A stretch of DNA of 64,000 bases from NCBI RefSeq assembly GCF_003076135.1, contig NZ_QDGZ01000003.1, positions 124,001 to 188,000 of the forward strand. The letters are read 5' to 3'. Shown piece after piece: positions 52,239-60,885 of this stretch; within the stretch, counting starts at the first letter, position 1, and each line of letters begins with the position of its first letter. This DNA comes from Nocardioides gansuensis (GTDB lineage Bacteria > Actinomycetota > Actinomycetes > Propionibacteriales > Nocardioidaceae). Made by a program: the position numbers and the translations under genes. A model generated the notes under the pieces. The model saw only the letters and a program-made list of their open reading frames with translations. It ran no database searches and was not told where the DNA came from.

Positions 52239-53504
52239 TCAACAACTACCAGACGGCCCGCTCACCGAGTCGGCGCACTCCGGTCGAGGCGGAGCGTCCG
52301 CAGCCGGTTGTGTTCCTCGCGAGTCCTGTCGGCGTCGGGGCAAAAGGGTTCGTGCCGCAAGGACGACGGGCACGGCGATCAGGACCACCCCGGCGACATG
52401 CATGGTGTTCTCCGCGCCGAGGAGGGCGATCACTGCGCCGCCCGTGAGCATCCCCAGCGACGATCCGCCACTGCCGGCCACGTGCTGCGCCGCGAACGCC
52501 GTACGGCGATCTTCGCCGCTCGTGTGCTCGGTGATCGCCGCGTTCAGGGCGGCGAGCCCGAACGGGGTCACGAAGCCACCGACCGCGGAGACCAGGGCGA
52601 GGGCGAGCAGGGAGCTGTCGAGCCACGGCAGGGCCGTGAACGTGGCGCCCAGCACGATCCATCCGGTGACCATCGTCGGCACCTGTGGCAGGCGCGTCAC
52701 CACCAGTGGGGCTGTGGCCGATCCGGCCAGCGACCCCATGCCGTACCCGGCCATCCCGGCCGCGATCAGCTGTCCCGGCCTGCCCGTCTCGGCGCCGAGG
52801 ATGGCGAGGCCGAGCGCGAACGCGAACCACCAGAACCAGCCCACCGCCGCCATCGCGATCCCTTCGGCGACGACGGGATGGCCGCGTAGGACTTCCCGCG
52901 CCCGGCGTGGGACCGCACCAGCCGACCCCTGCCGTAGGGCGTACCGTCCGACCCCCGCCACGAGCGCCGCCGCCAGCAGCACGGCGACGGTGTCCGCCCA
53001 CATGAGCGGCATCGCCCCGTGCTGCGTGACCACCCAGGCGGCGACCGGCGGGCCGGCCACCATGCTGATCCGGTGAGCGAGGTCCTGCCAGGCCAGGGCT
53101 CGAACCGCGACACCGGGTCCGATCCGGTCTCCGAGATCGGCGAGCATCGCGCGGGTCGCCGGACCGCCGACCGAGGTGGCTGCACCGACGATCAGGCCGC
53201 TGAGGCACAGGTGCACCACGGTGAGGGTGTCCAGCGTCGCTGCGACGGCCACGGTGACGTACCCGAGCGCCTGCACGCCGAGGACCGCCGCCAGAGCCGG
53301 TCCGGAGGTCAGCCGGTGGCGCAGCCGCGCCGCCCACCAGGGCGAGGTGAGGAGTGCGATGCCCGAGGACCCGGCGACCAGGCCAGTGGCCCACACCGAG
53401 CCCGTCTGCTGCAAGGCGATCAAGGGCAGTGCGACCTCGGTGAGTCGCAGGCCCATCCAGCTGACGAAGGTCGCCAGCAGGATGCGCAGCACGTCTCTCC
53501 TCAC
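52239..53504 (-). CDS. MFS transporter
   Basis: 421 residues with about 12 helices; N-terminal ATFVSWMGLRLTEVALPL and the loop PWWAARLRHRL resemble small drug/multidrug efflux MFS proteins. It is divergent from a LysR regulator (66 bp between starts), the normal arrangement for an inducible exporter. The substrate is unknown. The proline/arginine-rich last 25 residues are not conserved-looking. Confidence 0.85.
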   Translation of the reverse strand: MRRDVLRILLATFVSWMGLRLTEVALPLIALQQTGSVWATGLVAGSSGIALLTSPWWAARLRHRLTSGPALAAVLGVQALGYVTVAVAATLDTLTVVHLCLSGLIVGAATSVGGPATRAMLADLGDRIGPGVAVRALAWQDLAHRISMVAGPPVAAWVVTQHGAMPLMWADTVAVLLAAALVAGVGRYALRQGSAGAVPRRAREVLRGHPVVAEGIAMAAVGWFWWFAFALGLAILGAETGRPGQLIAAGMAGYGMGSLAGSATAPLVVTRLPQVPTMVTGWIVLGATFTALPWLDSSLLALALVSAVGGFVTPFGLAALNAAITEHTSGEDRRTAFAAQHVAGSGGSSLGMLTGGAVIALLGAENTMHVAGVVLIAVPVVLAARTLLPRRRQDSRGTQPAADAPPRPECADSVSGPSGSC

Positions 53505-53570
53505 TCCACCAGAGTCGGACAGACGGGCCTGGTGCGGTAGCGAGCAGTTCCTGAGAGGGATTCATAGACT

Positions 53571-54455
53571 GTGCTTATGGCCTCATATCCAGAAGTGGGG
53601 GACCTTCGCCTGGTCGCCGCCATCGCCCGGCACGGGTCACTGGGCGCGGCGGCGAGAGAGCTGCTGGTCAGCCAGCCGTCAGCCAGTCAGCGCCTGGCCG
53701 CCCTCGAGAGACGGTGTGGCGCGCGGCTGTTCGACCGGGACAACACCGGAGCGCGCCCCACGGCCGCCGGCCAGGAGATGGTGGCCGAGGCGGGGCACAT
53801 CCTCGGGCACCTGGAACGGGTCTTCGAGCGCAGCAGGGCGGCCGCCGAGTCCGAGACCATCACGGTGGGCACCATTCCCAGCCTCGCCATGCTGGTGTTC
53901 CCCGCCCTCCACGTCGCCCTGCCCCACCTGCGCACCAGCCAGGTCGTCGACCACGGCCCCCGGCTCGTCGATTGGGTGGCCGAGGGCTCGCTCGACGCGG
54001 CCTTCGTCGCGATCGCCGGTCAGATCGAGCTTCCGAAGGGCGTGACCGGCCAGGTGGTGGGGGTGGACCGGATCGGAGTCCTGGCGCCTGCCACCTGCGA
54101 CCTGCGTTCCACCGACCGTCGGGAGTTCGCCGGCAGGACGGTCGTCACCTACACCACCGACTACTCGGGGGAGGAGCTCGACGGGCGCGTCGTGGCGCTG
54201 GGAGCCACGCCGTACAGGGCCGCGACGGCCGAGACCGCGGTGCGGCTGGGGCGCCTCCTGGGCCATCCGGTCGTCATGCCCCGGTCCCTGCTGCGGAGCT
54301 ATCTCGCCGACACCGACCGCGAGCTCGTCACGCCACGGTTCGGCGGCCCGAGACTGTCCTTGGTGGCCCGGGTCCCGACCGCGCCGTACTGGAAGGACGC
54401 ACTGCCCGTCGTCGGCAGGGAGATAGGACTGTCGGGGGTCTCTGCTCACTCCTGA
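53571..54455 (+). CDS. LysR-family transcriptional regulator
   Basis: 294 residues. The N-terminal winged HTH reads DLRLVAAIARHGSLGAAARE and SQPSASQRLAALERRCGARL; the C-terminal half is a periplasmic-binding-like effector domain. Divergent from the MFS gene, its probable target. The ATG at 53571 may be replaced by the ATG two codons later (MASYPE). Confidence 0.9.
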   Translation: MLMASYPEVGDLRLVAAIARHGSLGAAARELLVSQPSASQRLAALERRCGARLFDRDNTGARPTAAGQEMVAEAGHILGHLERVFERSRAAAESETITVGTIPSLAMLVFPALHVALPHLRTSQVVDHGPRLVDWVAEGSLDAAFVAIAGQIELPKGVTGQVVGVDRIGVLAPATCDLRSTDRREFAGRTVVTYTTDYSGEELDGRVVALGATPYRAATAETAVRLGRLLGHPVVMPRSLLRSYLADTDRELVTPRFGGPRLSLVARVPTAPYWKDALPVVGREIGLSGVSAHS

Positions 54456-54569
54456 CCGGAGCGGGGCGGCGGGGGCGGCCTCCACGAGCCCGAGACGCCG
54501 GTGAGGGTCGGTCGGCGTCCTCGGCCAAGCACCGGGAAGTCGGGCGTGATCGCGAGACTCGATTTGCGA

Positions 54570-54620
54570 TGTGAGTCGTGCCCCGTTGACGCCCCGGAAA
54601 CGCCAGCGCGAGCCGTCTCA
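54570..54620 (+). repeat. Third, partial copy of the border repeat
   Basis: Reads TGAGTCGTGCCCCGTTGACG, then CCCCGGAAACGCCAGCGCGA and GCCGTC, matching the opening block of the repeats at 9985 and 43361. The tRNA and terminator parts are absent because the 3' end of the epoxide hydrolase gene follows. Confidence 0.6.
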
Positions 54621-54630
54621 TCGAAGCCGC

Positions 54631-55764
54631 TCAGCCCAGCCCGCCGAAGAACGCCCGGAGGTCGCCGACGAGCTCGTCGGGAGTCTCCATCGCGGGGAAG
54701 TGCAGGCCCTTCTCGTGCTCGACCCAGAACGCGCCCTCGGGCGCCGGCACCAGCTTGCGGACGGTCTCGTCCGCGCTGAAGACTGAGAACCCGAACGGCA
54801 CCTGTGCCGGTGCACCCCAGTCCGAGGCGTGCGCCTGATCGAAGAGCACGTGCGCCGCGCCGGCGCCGGCCCCGGTGAACCAGTAGACGCTCGCGTGGGT
54901 GAGCACCAGCTCGGGTTCGATCGGCACGTCGGTCCACTCCTGGAACTTCTCCGCGATCCAGGCGAGCTGGAAGACCGGGGAGTCGGCGAGCGCGTACCCG
55001 ATCGTCTGCGGCCGGGTCTGCTGGATCGCCAGGTAGCCCGACCCGTCGTGGGTGAACCGCTCCATCCGCTCCAGGATCAGCTTGTCGACCGGGTCGTCGG
55101 CGTCGAGCCGGTCGGCCATGCCGGGGATGAACGTCGCGGTGTTCGCGGCGGTCATCGGGTCAGTTACGACGTGCACGCCGATCACGTGCGTCTCGTCGTG
55201 TCCGGCGACCATCCCGGCGACGCCCGCCCCGATGTCGCCGCCGTGGACGCCGTACCGCTCGTAGCCGAGACGGCTCATCAGCTCCACGAGGGCGCCGCTC
55301 GTCCTGCCCATCGCCCAGCCGGGGCAGGACAGCGGCGTGGAGAAGCCGAATCCGGGCAGCGACGGCGCAACCACGTGGAAGGCCGGCCCGTGCGCCGGCT
55401 CGGTCAGCTCGCCGATCATCCGGGCGAACTCGACGAACGAGCTCGGGTAGCCGTGCAGGAGCAGCAACGGTTGGGCGTCGGCGCGGCTGGACCGCGCGTG
55501 CAGGAAGTGGACCCGCTGACCGTCGATGTCGGTGGTGAACTGAGGTAGCTCGTTGAGCGCAGCCTCCTGGGCGCGCCAGTCGTACGACGACCGCCACCGC
55601 TCGACGAGGTCGGCGAGCTCGGACGGGGGGATGCCGCGGCTCCGGTCCGCGGCGGCGAGGCCCTCGAGGCGGTCGGGCCAGCGGACCCGGTCGAGTCGGG
55701 CGCGCAGGTCGTCGAGGTCGGCCTGCGGGATCTCGATGCGGAAGGGTCGGATCGGGTCGGTCAT
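54631..55764 (-). CDS. Epoxide hydrolase (EPHX1-like)
   Basis: 377 residues, alpha/beta-hydrolase with the N-terminal EHN extension typical of microsomal-type epoxide hydrolases ([20 protein letters not shown]). [10 protein letters not shown] is the oxyanion motif, nucleophile Asp in [10 protein letters not shown], catalytic His in [14 protein letters not shown]. It opens epoxides to diols. The ATG at 55764 has GAGGAGA upstream. Divergent from a WYL regulator. Its 3' end abuts the third border repeat. Confidence 0.9.
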   Translation of the reverse strand: MTDPIRPFRIEIPQADLDDLRARLDRVRWPDRLEGLAAADRSRGIPPSELADLVERWRSSYDWRAQEAALNELPQFTTDIDGQRVHFLHARSSRADAQPLLLLHGYPSSFVEFARMIGELTEPAHGPAFHVVAPSLPGFGFSTPLSCPGWAMGRTSGALVELMSRLGYERYGVHGGDIGAGVAGMVAGHDETHVIGVHVVTDPMTAANTATFIPGMADRLDADDPVDKLILERMERFTHDGSGYLAIQQTRPQTIGYALADSPVFQLAWIAEKFQEWTDVPIEPELVLTHASVYWFTGAGAGAAHVLFDQAHASDWGAPAQVPFGFSVFSADETVRKLVPAPEGAFWVEHEKGLHFPAMETPDELVGDLRAFFGGLG

Positions 55765-55855
55765 CGGTGTCTCCTCGGTTGCCGGAACTGATTGCTCCGA
55801 AACTACGAACCAATGAGGAAGGGATTGTTCCTCGATTGCGCGGGATACTCGGGGA

Positions 55856-56806
55856 ATGTTGGAGACCTCGGCCCGGCTGCTCCGCCTGCTCTCGCTGCTG
55901 CAGAGCCGCCGCGACTGGACCGGTCCGGAGCTCGCAGAGCGGCTCGGAGTCACCCCTCGCACGGTGCGCAAAGACGTCGGCCGGCTGCGGGAGCTCGGCT
56001 ATCCGGTCGAGGCCCGGGTCGGGGTGGCCGGCGGCTACCGGCTGGGCGCCGGCGGGTCGCTGCCGCCGCTACTGCTGGACGACGAGGAGGCGGTGGCCGT
56101 GGCTGTCGGCCTGCGCACCGCGGCCGGTTCGGCGGTCGCCGGCATCGAGGACGCGTCGGTCCGGGCCATGATGAAGCTCCAGCAGGTGCTGCCGTCGCGG
56201 CTGCGGCACCGAACCCGGGCCTTCGCGGCAGCTGCACTGCAAACGCCTCCGCGCGGCCCGCTCGTCGACCCGGAGGTGCTCACGCTGTTCGCGAGCGCCT
56301 GCCGCGACCGGGAGGTCGTCCGGTTCGACTACGAGGCGCACGACGGGCGCAGTGCCCGGCGGCGTGCCGAGCCATACCGCCTGGTCAGCCACGGGCGTCG
56401 CTGGTACCTCGTCGCCTGGGACCTCGACCGCGACGACTGGCGCACCTTCCGCGTCGACCGGGCCCGACCCAGGACCCCGACCGGGCCGCGGTTCACGCCG
56501 CGTCCGGCGCCCTCCGACGAGGAGGTGATCGGGCAGGTCGAGAAGGCGGTCGGCGAGGGGATGTGGCACTTCCGCGCGCGGGTGGTCGTGCACGCGTCTG
56601 CTGAACACGTGCGCGCCCGGTTGCCGATCCCAGTGGACATCGAGGAGCTGGGGGAGGACCGGTGCGCGTTCCAGCCCGGCTCCGACGACCCCGACTCGCT
56701 CGCCCTCTGGCTGGGCTTCCTCGGCGCCGACTTCGAGGTCGAGTCACCGGAGCTGAAGGACGCGCTGCGCCGGCTCGCTGCCCGCCTTCACCGCGCCGCC
56801 GGCTGA
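55856..56806 (+). CDS. WYL-domain (YafY/PafC-type) regulator
   Basis: 316 residues: an HTH_11-type domain ([20 protein letters not shown]), a WYL domain ([30 protein letters not shown]) and a C-terminal WCX extension. Many such proteins respond to single-stranded DNA or nucleotides; others are local repressors. Divergent from the epoxide hydrolase, 91 bp apart, so local control is plausible. The 3' end overlaps the convergent AraC gene by 19 bp. Confidence 0.88.
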   Translation: MLETSARLLRLLSLLQSRRDWTGPELAERLGVTPRTVRKDVGRLRELGYPVEARVGVAGGYRLGAGGSLPPLLLDDEEAVAVAVGLRTAAGSAVAGIEDASVRAMMKLQQVLPSRLRHRTRAFAAAALQTPPRGPLVDPEVLTLFASACRDREVVRFDYEAHDGRSARRRAEPYRLVSHGRRWYLVAWDLDRDDWRTFRVDRARPRTPTGPRFTPRPAPSDEEVIGQVEKAVGEGMWHFRARVVVHASAEHVRARLPIPVDIEELGEDRCAFQPGSDDPDSLALWLGFLGADFEVESPELKDALRRLAARLHRAAG

Positions 56807-57672
56807 TCGCCGGCGTACCCGCTCGGCGGAACACCGACCAGGTCCCGGAAGTCCCGGGCGAAGTGTGCCTGGTCGAACCACCCCAGCCGCGCCGCGAGCT
56901 CGCTGAGGTCGCCCGCCCAGCCCTCGTCGAGCATCGCCTGCGCGTCGTGCAGCCGGAACCGCTGGAGCACCCACTTCGGCCCGACGCCGACGTACCTCCG
57001 GAACAGGCGCTGCAGCGTGCGCTGCCCGACGCCGTGGCGCTCGCAGACGGCTCGGACGCTGGTCAGGCCACGGTCGGCGAGCATGTCGGCGACCACCCCG
57101 AGCAGCCGCTCGTACGTCGGGTCGGGACCCGGTCGCCGCTCGAGCAGGAAGCCGTCCATCAGGCGGACCCGCTGGCGGTCGTCGTCGGCGGCCAGGATCC
57201 GCTCCCTCAGGTCGCCGGTGTCGAGCACGTCGGCGAGCGGCACGACGCGGTCGGTCCACACCGCCACGTCGTGGCCGGTGAACGCGCCGAAGCCGCCAGG
57301 CCGGAACTTGACCCCGAACACCCTCCCGGAGCCGGAGAGCTCGACCTCGAAGCGGCGGGTGACAACCCCGTGCAGCAGCGCCGCCGGCATCGCGATGCCG
57401 TGCCGCGGCCCGAGCCCGGACTCCACGGTGAGGTGCACCGCCGGATGGGTGAGCACCTGGGAGAGGTACGACGTTCGCCCCGGCAGCGACCACCGCACAC
57501 ACCAGTAGCGCTCCACCCACGGGTCGAGGTCGGGATGCGCTGCGGGCCGGTCGAGCGTGAAGTGCTGTAAGGCCTCGGCGGGCCGGAGCGGGCCCGCCTC
57601 GCTCGCGGTCGGCGGTCGCGGGAGGTCGGGCGGGAGGGTCCGCGGGACTGTCGCGTTCGTCCAAGCCGGCAC
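56788..57672 (-). CDS. AraC-family regulator
   Basis: 294 residues from GTG 57672. The N-terminal DUF6597-like sensor half (WVERYWCVRWSLPGRTSYLS) is followed by a C-terminal AraC double HTH (TSVRAVCERHGVGQRTLQRL and LAARLGWFDQAHFARDFRDL). Similar proteins act in DNA alkylation or small-molecule responses. It is divergent from a PhnB-like VOC gene only 27 bp away, the most likely target. Confidence 0.87.
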   Translation of the reverse strand: MPAWTNATVPRTLPPDLPRPPTASEAGPLRPAEALQHFTLDRPAAHPDLDPWVERYWCVRWSLPGRTSYLSQVLTHPAVHLTVESGLGPRHGIAMPAALLHGVVTRRFEVELSGSGRVFGVKFRPGGFGAFTGHDVAVWTDRVVPLADVLDTGDLRERILAADDDRQRVRLMDGFLLERRPGPDPTYERLLGVVADMLADRGLTSVRAVCERHGVGQRTLQRLFRRYVGVGPKWVLQRFRLHDAQAMLDEGWAGDLSELAARLGWFDQAHFARDFRDLVGVPPSGYAGDQPAAR

Positions 57673-57699
57673 GCCGCCAGCATAGGAAGACTCGCCGAC

Positions 57700-58215
57700 A
57701 TGACGAGCCAGACCAACAACGCGCCCAGCATCCAGCCCGCAGACCGGCCGACTGTCATTCCTCTCCCCGCCGGTTACACCACGCTGACGCCGTTCTTCTG
57801 CGTCGACGGTGCCGAGCGCGCCATCGCGTTCTACTGCGCCGTCCTCGGTGGTGAGGTCGTAACCCGCAACGACAACCCCGACGGCACTGTCGCGCACTGC
57901 GAGATCCAGCTCCCGGCCGGGCGGATGCAACTGTCCGACCCCGCGCCCGCCCATCATCTGGTGCCCGCGACCGGTGAGGACGACGTCAGCCGCTCGACCG
58001 TCGCGTACGTGCCTGACGTGGACGCGACCTACGAGCGCGCCGTCGCTCTCGGCGCCAAGGGGTACGGCGCCCCCGAGACCTTCGTGACCGGCGATCGGTT
58101 CGCCGCCCTGCTCGACCCGTGGGGTCACCGCTGGGCGGTCATGACCCGGGTCGAGGACGTTGCCCCGGAAGAGGCCAAGCGCCGCGTCGACGCCTGGCTC
58201 GCCGAGCAGCACTGA
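57700..58215 (+). CDS. VOC-family protein (PhnB/YdcJ-like glyoxalase)
   Basis: 171 residues, one VOC module: LTPFFCVDGAERAIAFY, VLGGEVVTRNDNPDG, CEIQLPAGRMQLSDP, and C-terminal DPWGHRWAVMTRVEDV. PhnB-type members often lack a metal and bind small organic ligands; some give antibiotic resistance. The function is unknown. Divergent from the AraC regulator. Confidence 0.85.
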   Translation: MTSQTNNAPSIQPADRPTVIPLPAGYTTLTPFFCVDGAERAIAFYCAVLGGEVVTRNDNPDGTVAHCEIQLPAGRMQLSDPAPAHHLVPATGEDDVSRSTVAYVPDVDATYERAVALGAKGYGAPETFVTGDRFAALLDPWGHRWAVMTRVEDVAPEEAKRRVDAWLAEQH

Positions 58216-58295
58216 CCAGCGGGGGAGCGATCAGGCGTACGGAGCCGGCTCGCTTCCGGCGGTGGCGAAGGAGGCGTCGGATGGAGTGGCCTCGC

Positions 58296-58427
58296 TCAGC
58301 GCGGGCGCTTGCGTCCTCGCTTCTTGGAGCTGCTGGACGCCTTGCGGTTGGCCTGCAGCGCGATGACGGGACACTCGGCGCACCGCGGGGTCGATCGGCA
58401 ACAGCGGACTCGCTTCTTGTGAGCCAT
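58296..58427 (-). CDS. Tiny Cys-rich basic protein
   Basis: 43 codons: MAHKKRVRCC, RSTPRCAECPVIAL, then a Lys/Arg/Ser tail. The four Cys in a CC-X6-C-X2-C pattern suggest a zinc knuckle. The start overlaps the stop of the upstream small gene (TGATG), so it is likely coupled. Similar very short Cys proteins occur in actinomycetes, but no function is known to me. Confidence 0.6.
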   Translation of the reverse strand: MAHKKRVRCCRSTPRCAECPVIALQANRKASSSSKKRGRKRPR

Positions 58428-58597
58428 CAAGCCGGCTCGCAGTACTGGGCCCGAGCCGACACCGACCTGCGCAGCAACCGCAGTTCGCTGGGCCTCACGA
58501 CCACGATGTCCTCGCCGAGGGCGATGGACAGGCCGTGATCCTTCGGCGGTCTCTGCACGGTGGTGCTTCTCCGCGCTGCTGACTCTGTTGTGGACAC
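58427..58597 (-). CDS. Small hypothetical protein upstream of the Cys-rich gene
   Basis: 56 codons from GTG 58597 (ATG 58630 also possible). STTESAARRS, DHGLSIALGEDIVVVRPSEL and RLLRRSVSARAQY look like a small structured domain with a beta-hairpin. No family was recognised. Its stop shares a base with the next start, making a two-gene unit. Confidence 0.5.
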   Translation of the reverse strand: MSTTESAARRSTTVQRPPKDHGLSIALGEDIVVVRPSELRLLRRSVSARAQYCEPA

Positions 58598-58717
58598 CAA
58601 CGAAGTATAGACACATGAAGAGATGGTCATATGACGGCAGCGTTCACCGTCCCCTGCGACCAGAAGGCAAGCCCTCGCACGCCCGGGTGCGACTGCGGAG
58701 CCCGCCCGACTCGCGGG

Positions 58718-59212
58718 TCAGTCGGGGAGCACCGCCTCGATCGCCTCCCGAATCTGGGGCGCGTCCGGGGGCGTCTCGGAGTCGAACCGCCCGACGACCC
58801 GGCCGTCGGGCGCCACGAGGAACTTCTCGAAGTTCCAGCGCACCTCGCCGGCATACCCGCTCTCATCGCGGGCGTTCACCAGGGTTGTGAACAGGGGGCT
58901 GCGGCCCTTGCCGTTGACTTTGACCTTCTCCGTCATGGGGAAGGAGATGCCGTAGTTACGGGAACAGAACTGCTGGATCTGTGCCGCTGTGCCGGGCTCC
59001 TCGGCGCCGAACTGGTTGCACGGGACGCCGATGACCGTGAACCCTCGCGGGCCGAGCTCACGGTGCAGCGCCTCGAGGTGCTCGTACTGAGAGGTGTACC
59101 CGCACTTGCTGGCCACATTGACCACCAGCGCGGCCGCGCCGTTGGTGAGCTCGCCGAACGTGGTCGGCTCTCCTGCCAGCGTGGTCAGTCGCGTTTCAAG
59201 GATGTTGCCCAT
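58718..59212 (-). CDS. Glutathione peroxidase-family thiol peroxidase
   Basis: 164 residues, thioredoxin fold. Peroxidatic Cys in NVASKCGYTSQY, Gln in PCNQFGAEEPG, and Trp-Asn in VRWNFEKFLVAPDG complete the Cys-Gln-Trp-Asn site. A second Cys in IQQFCSRNYG may be the resolving Cys, so it is probably thioredoxin-dependent. It reduces hydroperoxides. Divergent from the gene at 59366. Confidence 0.92.
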   Translation of the reverse strand: MGNILETRLTTLAGEPTTFGELTNGAAALVVNVASKCGYTSQYEHLEALHRELGPRGFTVIGVPCNQFGAEEPGTAAQIQQFCSRNYGISFPMTEKVKVNGKGRSPLFTTLVNARDESGYAGEVRWNFEKFLVAPDGRVVGRFDSETPPDAPQIREAIEAVLPD

Positions 59213-59292
59213 GGCCTGATCCTCCCGTATCGCTCCAGGGTCGCGGACTCAGAGCCGCGTCGGCGGTAAGTGAAGCTCTCGTCCAATATCGA

Positions 59293-59305
59293 GTCAACTG
59301 TTGAC
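59293..59305. promoter_or_regulatory. Palindromic operator-like site
   Basis: GTCAACTGTTGAC is a perfect dyad, followed by a half-repeat ATCAACAG. Closely related GTCAACA units occur before the CDF gene (60678-60692), suggesting one regulator, encoded elsewhere, for both promoters. Confidence 0.5.
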
Positions 59306-59365
59306 AATCAACAGGCGCCCTGGTTAGGTTGAAGCGCGAGCTGGGAGAGAGTGCCAGGAGGCATC

Positions 59366-59761
59366 ATGAGCGAACCCACGACGATCAGGCGTCCGGCCCC
59401 TCCGCGGCCCGCCGCTGCTGGGCCGGCGCGCGAGTGGCTGGCTGTTGACATCGGCGACGGCGAGACCTTGTCGGCGGCTGACCTGCTGCGGCTGCTCGAC
59501 CGGATGCGCCAGGAGCTGTCCCGCAACCTCGTCGGCAGCCCCGGCGCTTTTGTCGGCTACGACAGCCTGACCGTTCCGCAGAGCACGGTCGCGGGGCCGG
59601 GTCGGGTGCTCGTGGAGGCCCGGTTGATGGGCTGGTCCGAGCATCTCCATGACGTCGAGTACCGCGCCGTGTCGGTCCCATCGGGGGCGGAGCGTCCGGC
59701 GGCGACCGACCCGCTCCTGGTGCGTGGAACCGGGCGCACCCTCCACCTCGAATGCTCATAG
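59366..59761 (+). CDS. Small conserved-looking hypothetical protein
   Basis: 131 residues from ATG 59366 with CAGGAGG 6 nt upstream. A Pro/Ala-rich N-terminus precedes a compact domain (DGETLSAADLLRLLDRMRQE, GRVLVEARLMGWSEHLHDVE, a hydrophobic C-terminus). A hot-dog-like thioesterase is conceivable, but no decisive motif is seen. It ends 43 bp before a strong shared terminator. Confidence 0.65.
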   Translation: MSEPTTIRRPAPPRPAAAGPAREWLAVDIGDGETLSAADLLRLLDRMRQELSRNLVGSPGAFVGYDSLTVPQSTVAGPGRVLVEARLMGWSEHLHDVEYRAVSVPSGAERPAATDPLLVRGTGRTLHLECS

Positions 59762-59803
59762 TCGTGCAAGGCCCACGCTTCTACGCGTAGGCATCACCGG
59801 AGG

Positions 59804-59841
59804 CGCAAGGGCCCTGATCCTGCCGGATCAGGGCCCTTGCG
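59804..59841. terminator. Bidirectional rho-independent terminator
   Basis: A perfect 17-bp stem (CGCAAGGGCCCTGATCC and its complement) with a TGCC loop, lying between two convergent genes. It can serve both the gene ending at 59761 and the CDF gene ending at 59860. Confidence 0.85.
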
Positions 59842-59859
59842 TTGTCCGTGGCGTGAACG

Positions 59860-60654
59860 TCAGTCCACGCAGCAGCCGTCCGCGCACGGCCCGTCGCCCC
59901 GACCGCGATCCTCGGCACCGCCATGGCCCGTGCTTGCGATGGGGGAGCAGCACCCCTCCCCGCGCCAGGCCTCGAGGCCTTCCCGGGCGGCGACCGCGGC
60001 GATGACCAGGCCGGCGACCGGGTCGGCCCAGCCCCAGCCCAGGGTGGCGTTGAGCACCAACCCGGCCAGCAGGACCGCTGAGAGGTAGCTGCAGAGCAGG
60101 GTTTGCGTGCCATCGGCCACAACGGCGTTGGAGCCCAAGGCCCTGCCGGTGCGCCGCTGCGCCCAGGACAGGAACGGCATGACGAGCAGCGAGGCGATGG
60201 CCAGGGCGATCCCGACCGGCGAGCTTTCGGGCTCGCTGCCGCCGATCAGGGCGCGCAGTGACTCGAACGTCACATACGCGGCGAGGGCGAAGAACGACCC
60301 GGCAAGCATCCTGAGGGCTATGTGTTCGCGACTCTCTGGAAGGCGGGCGCGGAACTGCCAGAGAATGATGAGCCCACTCGAGACCTCGACCACAGAGTCG
60401 AGGCCGAATCCGACCAGCGCGACCGAGCCGGCGACCACGCCGGCAGTGATGGCGATGGCCGCCTCGATCATGTTGTAGGTCACCGATGCGGCGGCGAGCA
60501 GTTGCGCCCGTCGGCTGAGTCGCCGGCGCTTCGCCGAGTCGGTGATCCAGGCGCTGACGGGGGGCGGGGAGGTCTGGAGCGACCGGGTTTGGGCGGTTTG
60601 GCGCTCGCCCAGGCTGGCGCGTCCGCTCCCGGCTGAGCGGGGTGTCACCGGCAT
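59860..60654 (-). CDS. Cation diffusion facilitator-type metal transporter
   Basis: 264 residues with about six helices. The first metal-site helix reads VGFGLDSVVEVSSGLIILW (Asp and Glu instead of the common HxxxD), and NAVVADGTQTLLC carries the second site. The C-terminus is unusual: a Cys/His-rich tail (EGCCSPI, STGHGG, DGCCVD) that may bind a soft metal. It would export a divalent or soft metal from the cytosol. A GTCAACA repeat upstream suggests control by a metal sensor. Confidence 0.85.
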   Translation of the reverse strand: MPVTPRSAGSGRASLGERQTAQTRSLQTSPPPVSAWITDSAKRRRLSRRAQLLAAASVTYNMIEAAIAITAGVVAGSVALVGFGLDSVVEVSSGLIILWQFRARLPESREHIALRMLAGSFFALAAYVTFESLRALIGGSEPESSPVGIALAIASLLVMPFLSWAQRRTGRALGSNAVVADGTQTLLCSYLSAVLLAGLVLNATLGWGWADPVAGLVIAAVAAREGLEAWRGEGCCSPIASTGHGGAEDRGRGDGPCADGCCVD

Positions 60655-60677
60655 GAATGGAGCCTAGGATGGCGCTT

Positions 60678-60692
60678 GTCAACAGTCAACAG
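60678..60692. promoter_or_regulatory. GTCAACA direct repeat upstream of the CDF gene
   Basis: Two tandem GTCAACA heptamers, 24 bp upstream of the CDF ATG (minus strand), matching the half-sites of the palindrome at 59293-59305. Confidence 0.45.
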
Positions 60693-60885
60693 TCTTCGAT
60701 ATCGTCTTACCCATGACCCTCGCGGCTGGCTTCGACTTCCAGCGTTCCCATGACATGCAGGCAGCGCACCGGACCCCCGCAGGGCGCACCACCCCCGGTT
60801 CGGCCACCAGGGGTCGGCGGTGAACACGTCCCAGGGTCTCGACGCCGCTCACGAGTCCGACCTAGCCTTCTCGCGGAGGCGCGTC

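Noticed and set aside
60822..60885. GTG 60822 as an alternative glutamate dehydrogenase start
   Set aside because: It is out of frame with the dehydrogenase; ATG 60886 is in frame and has GGAGG.
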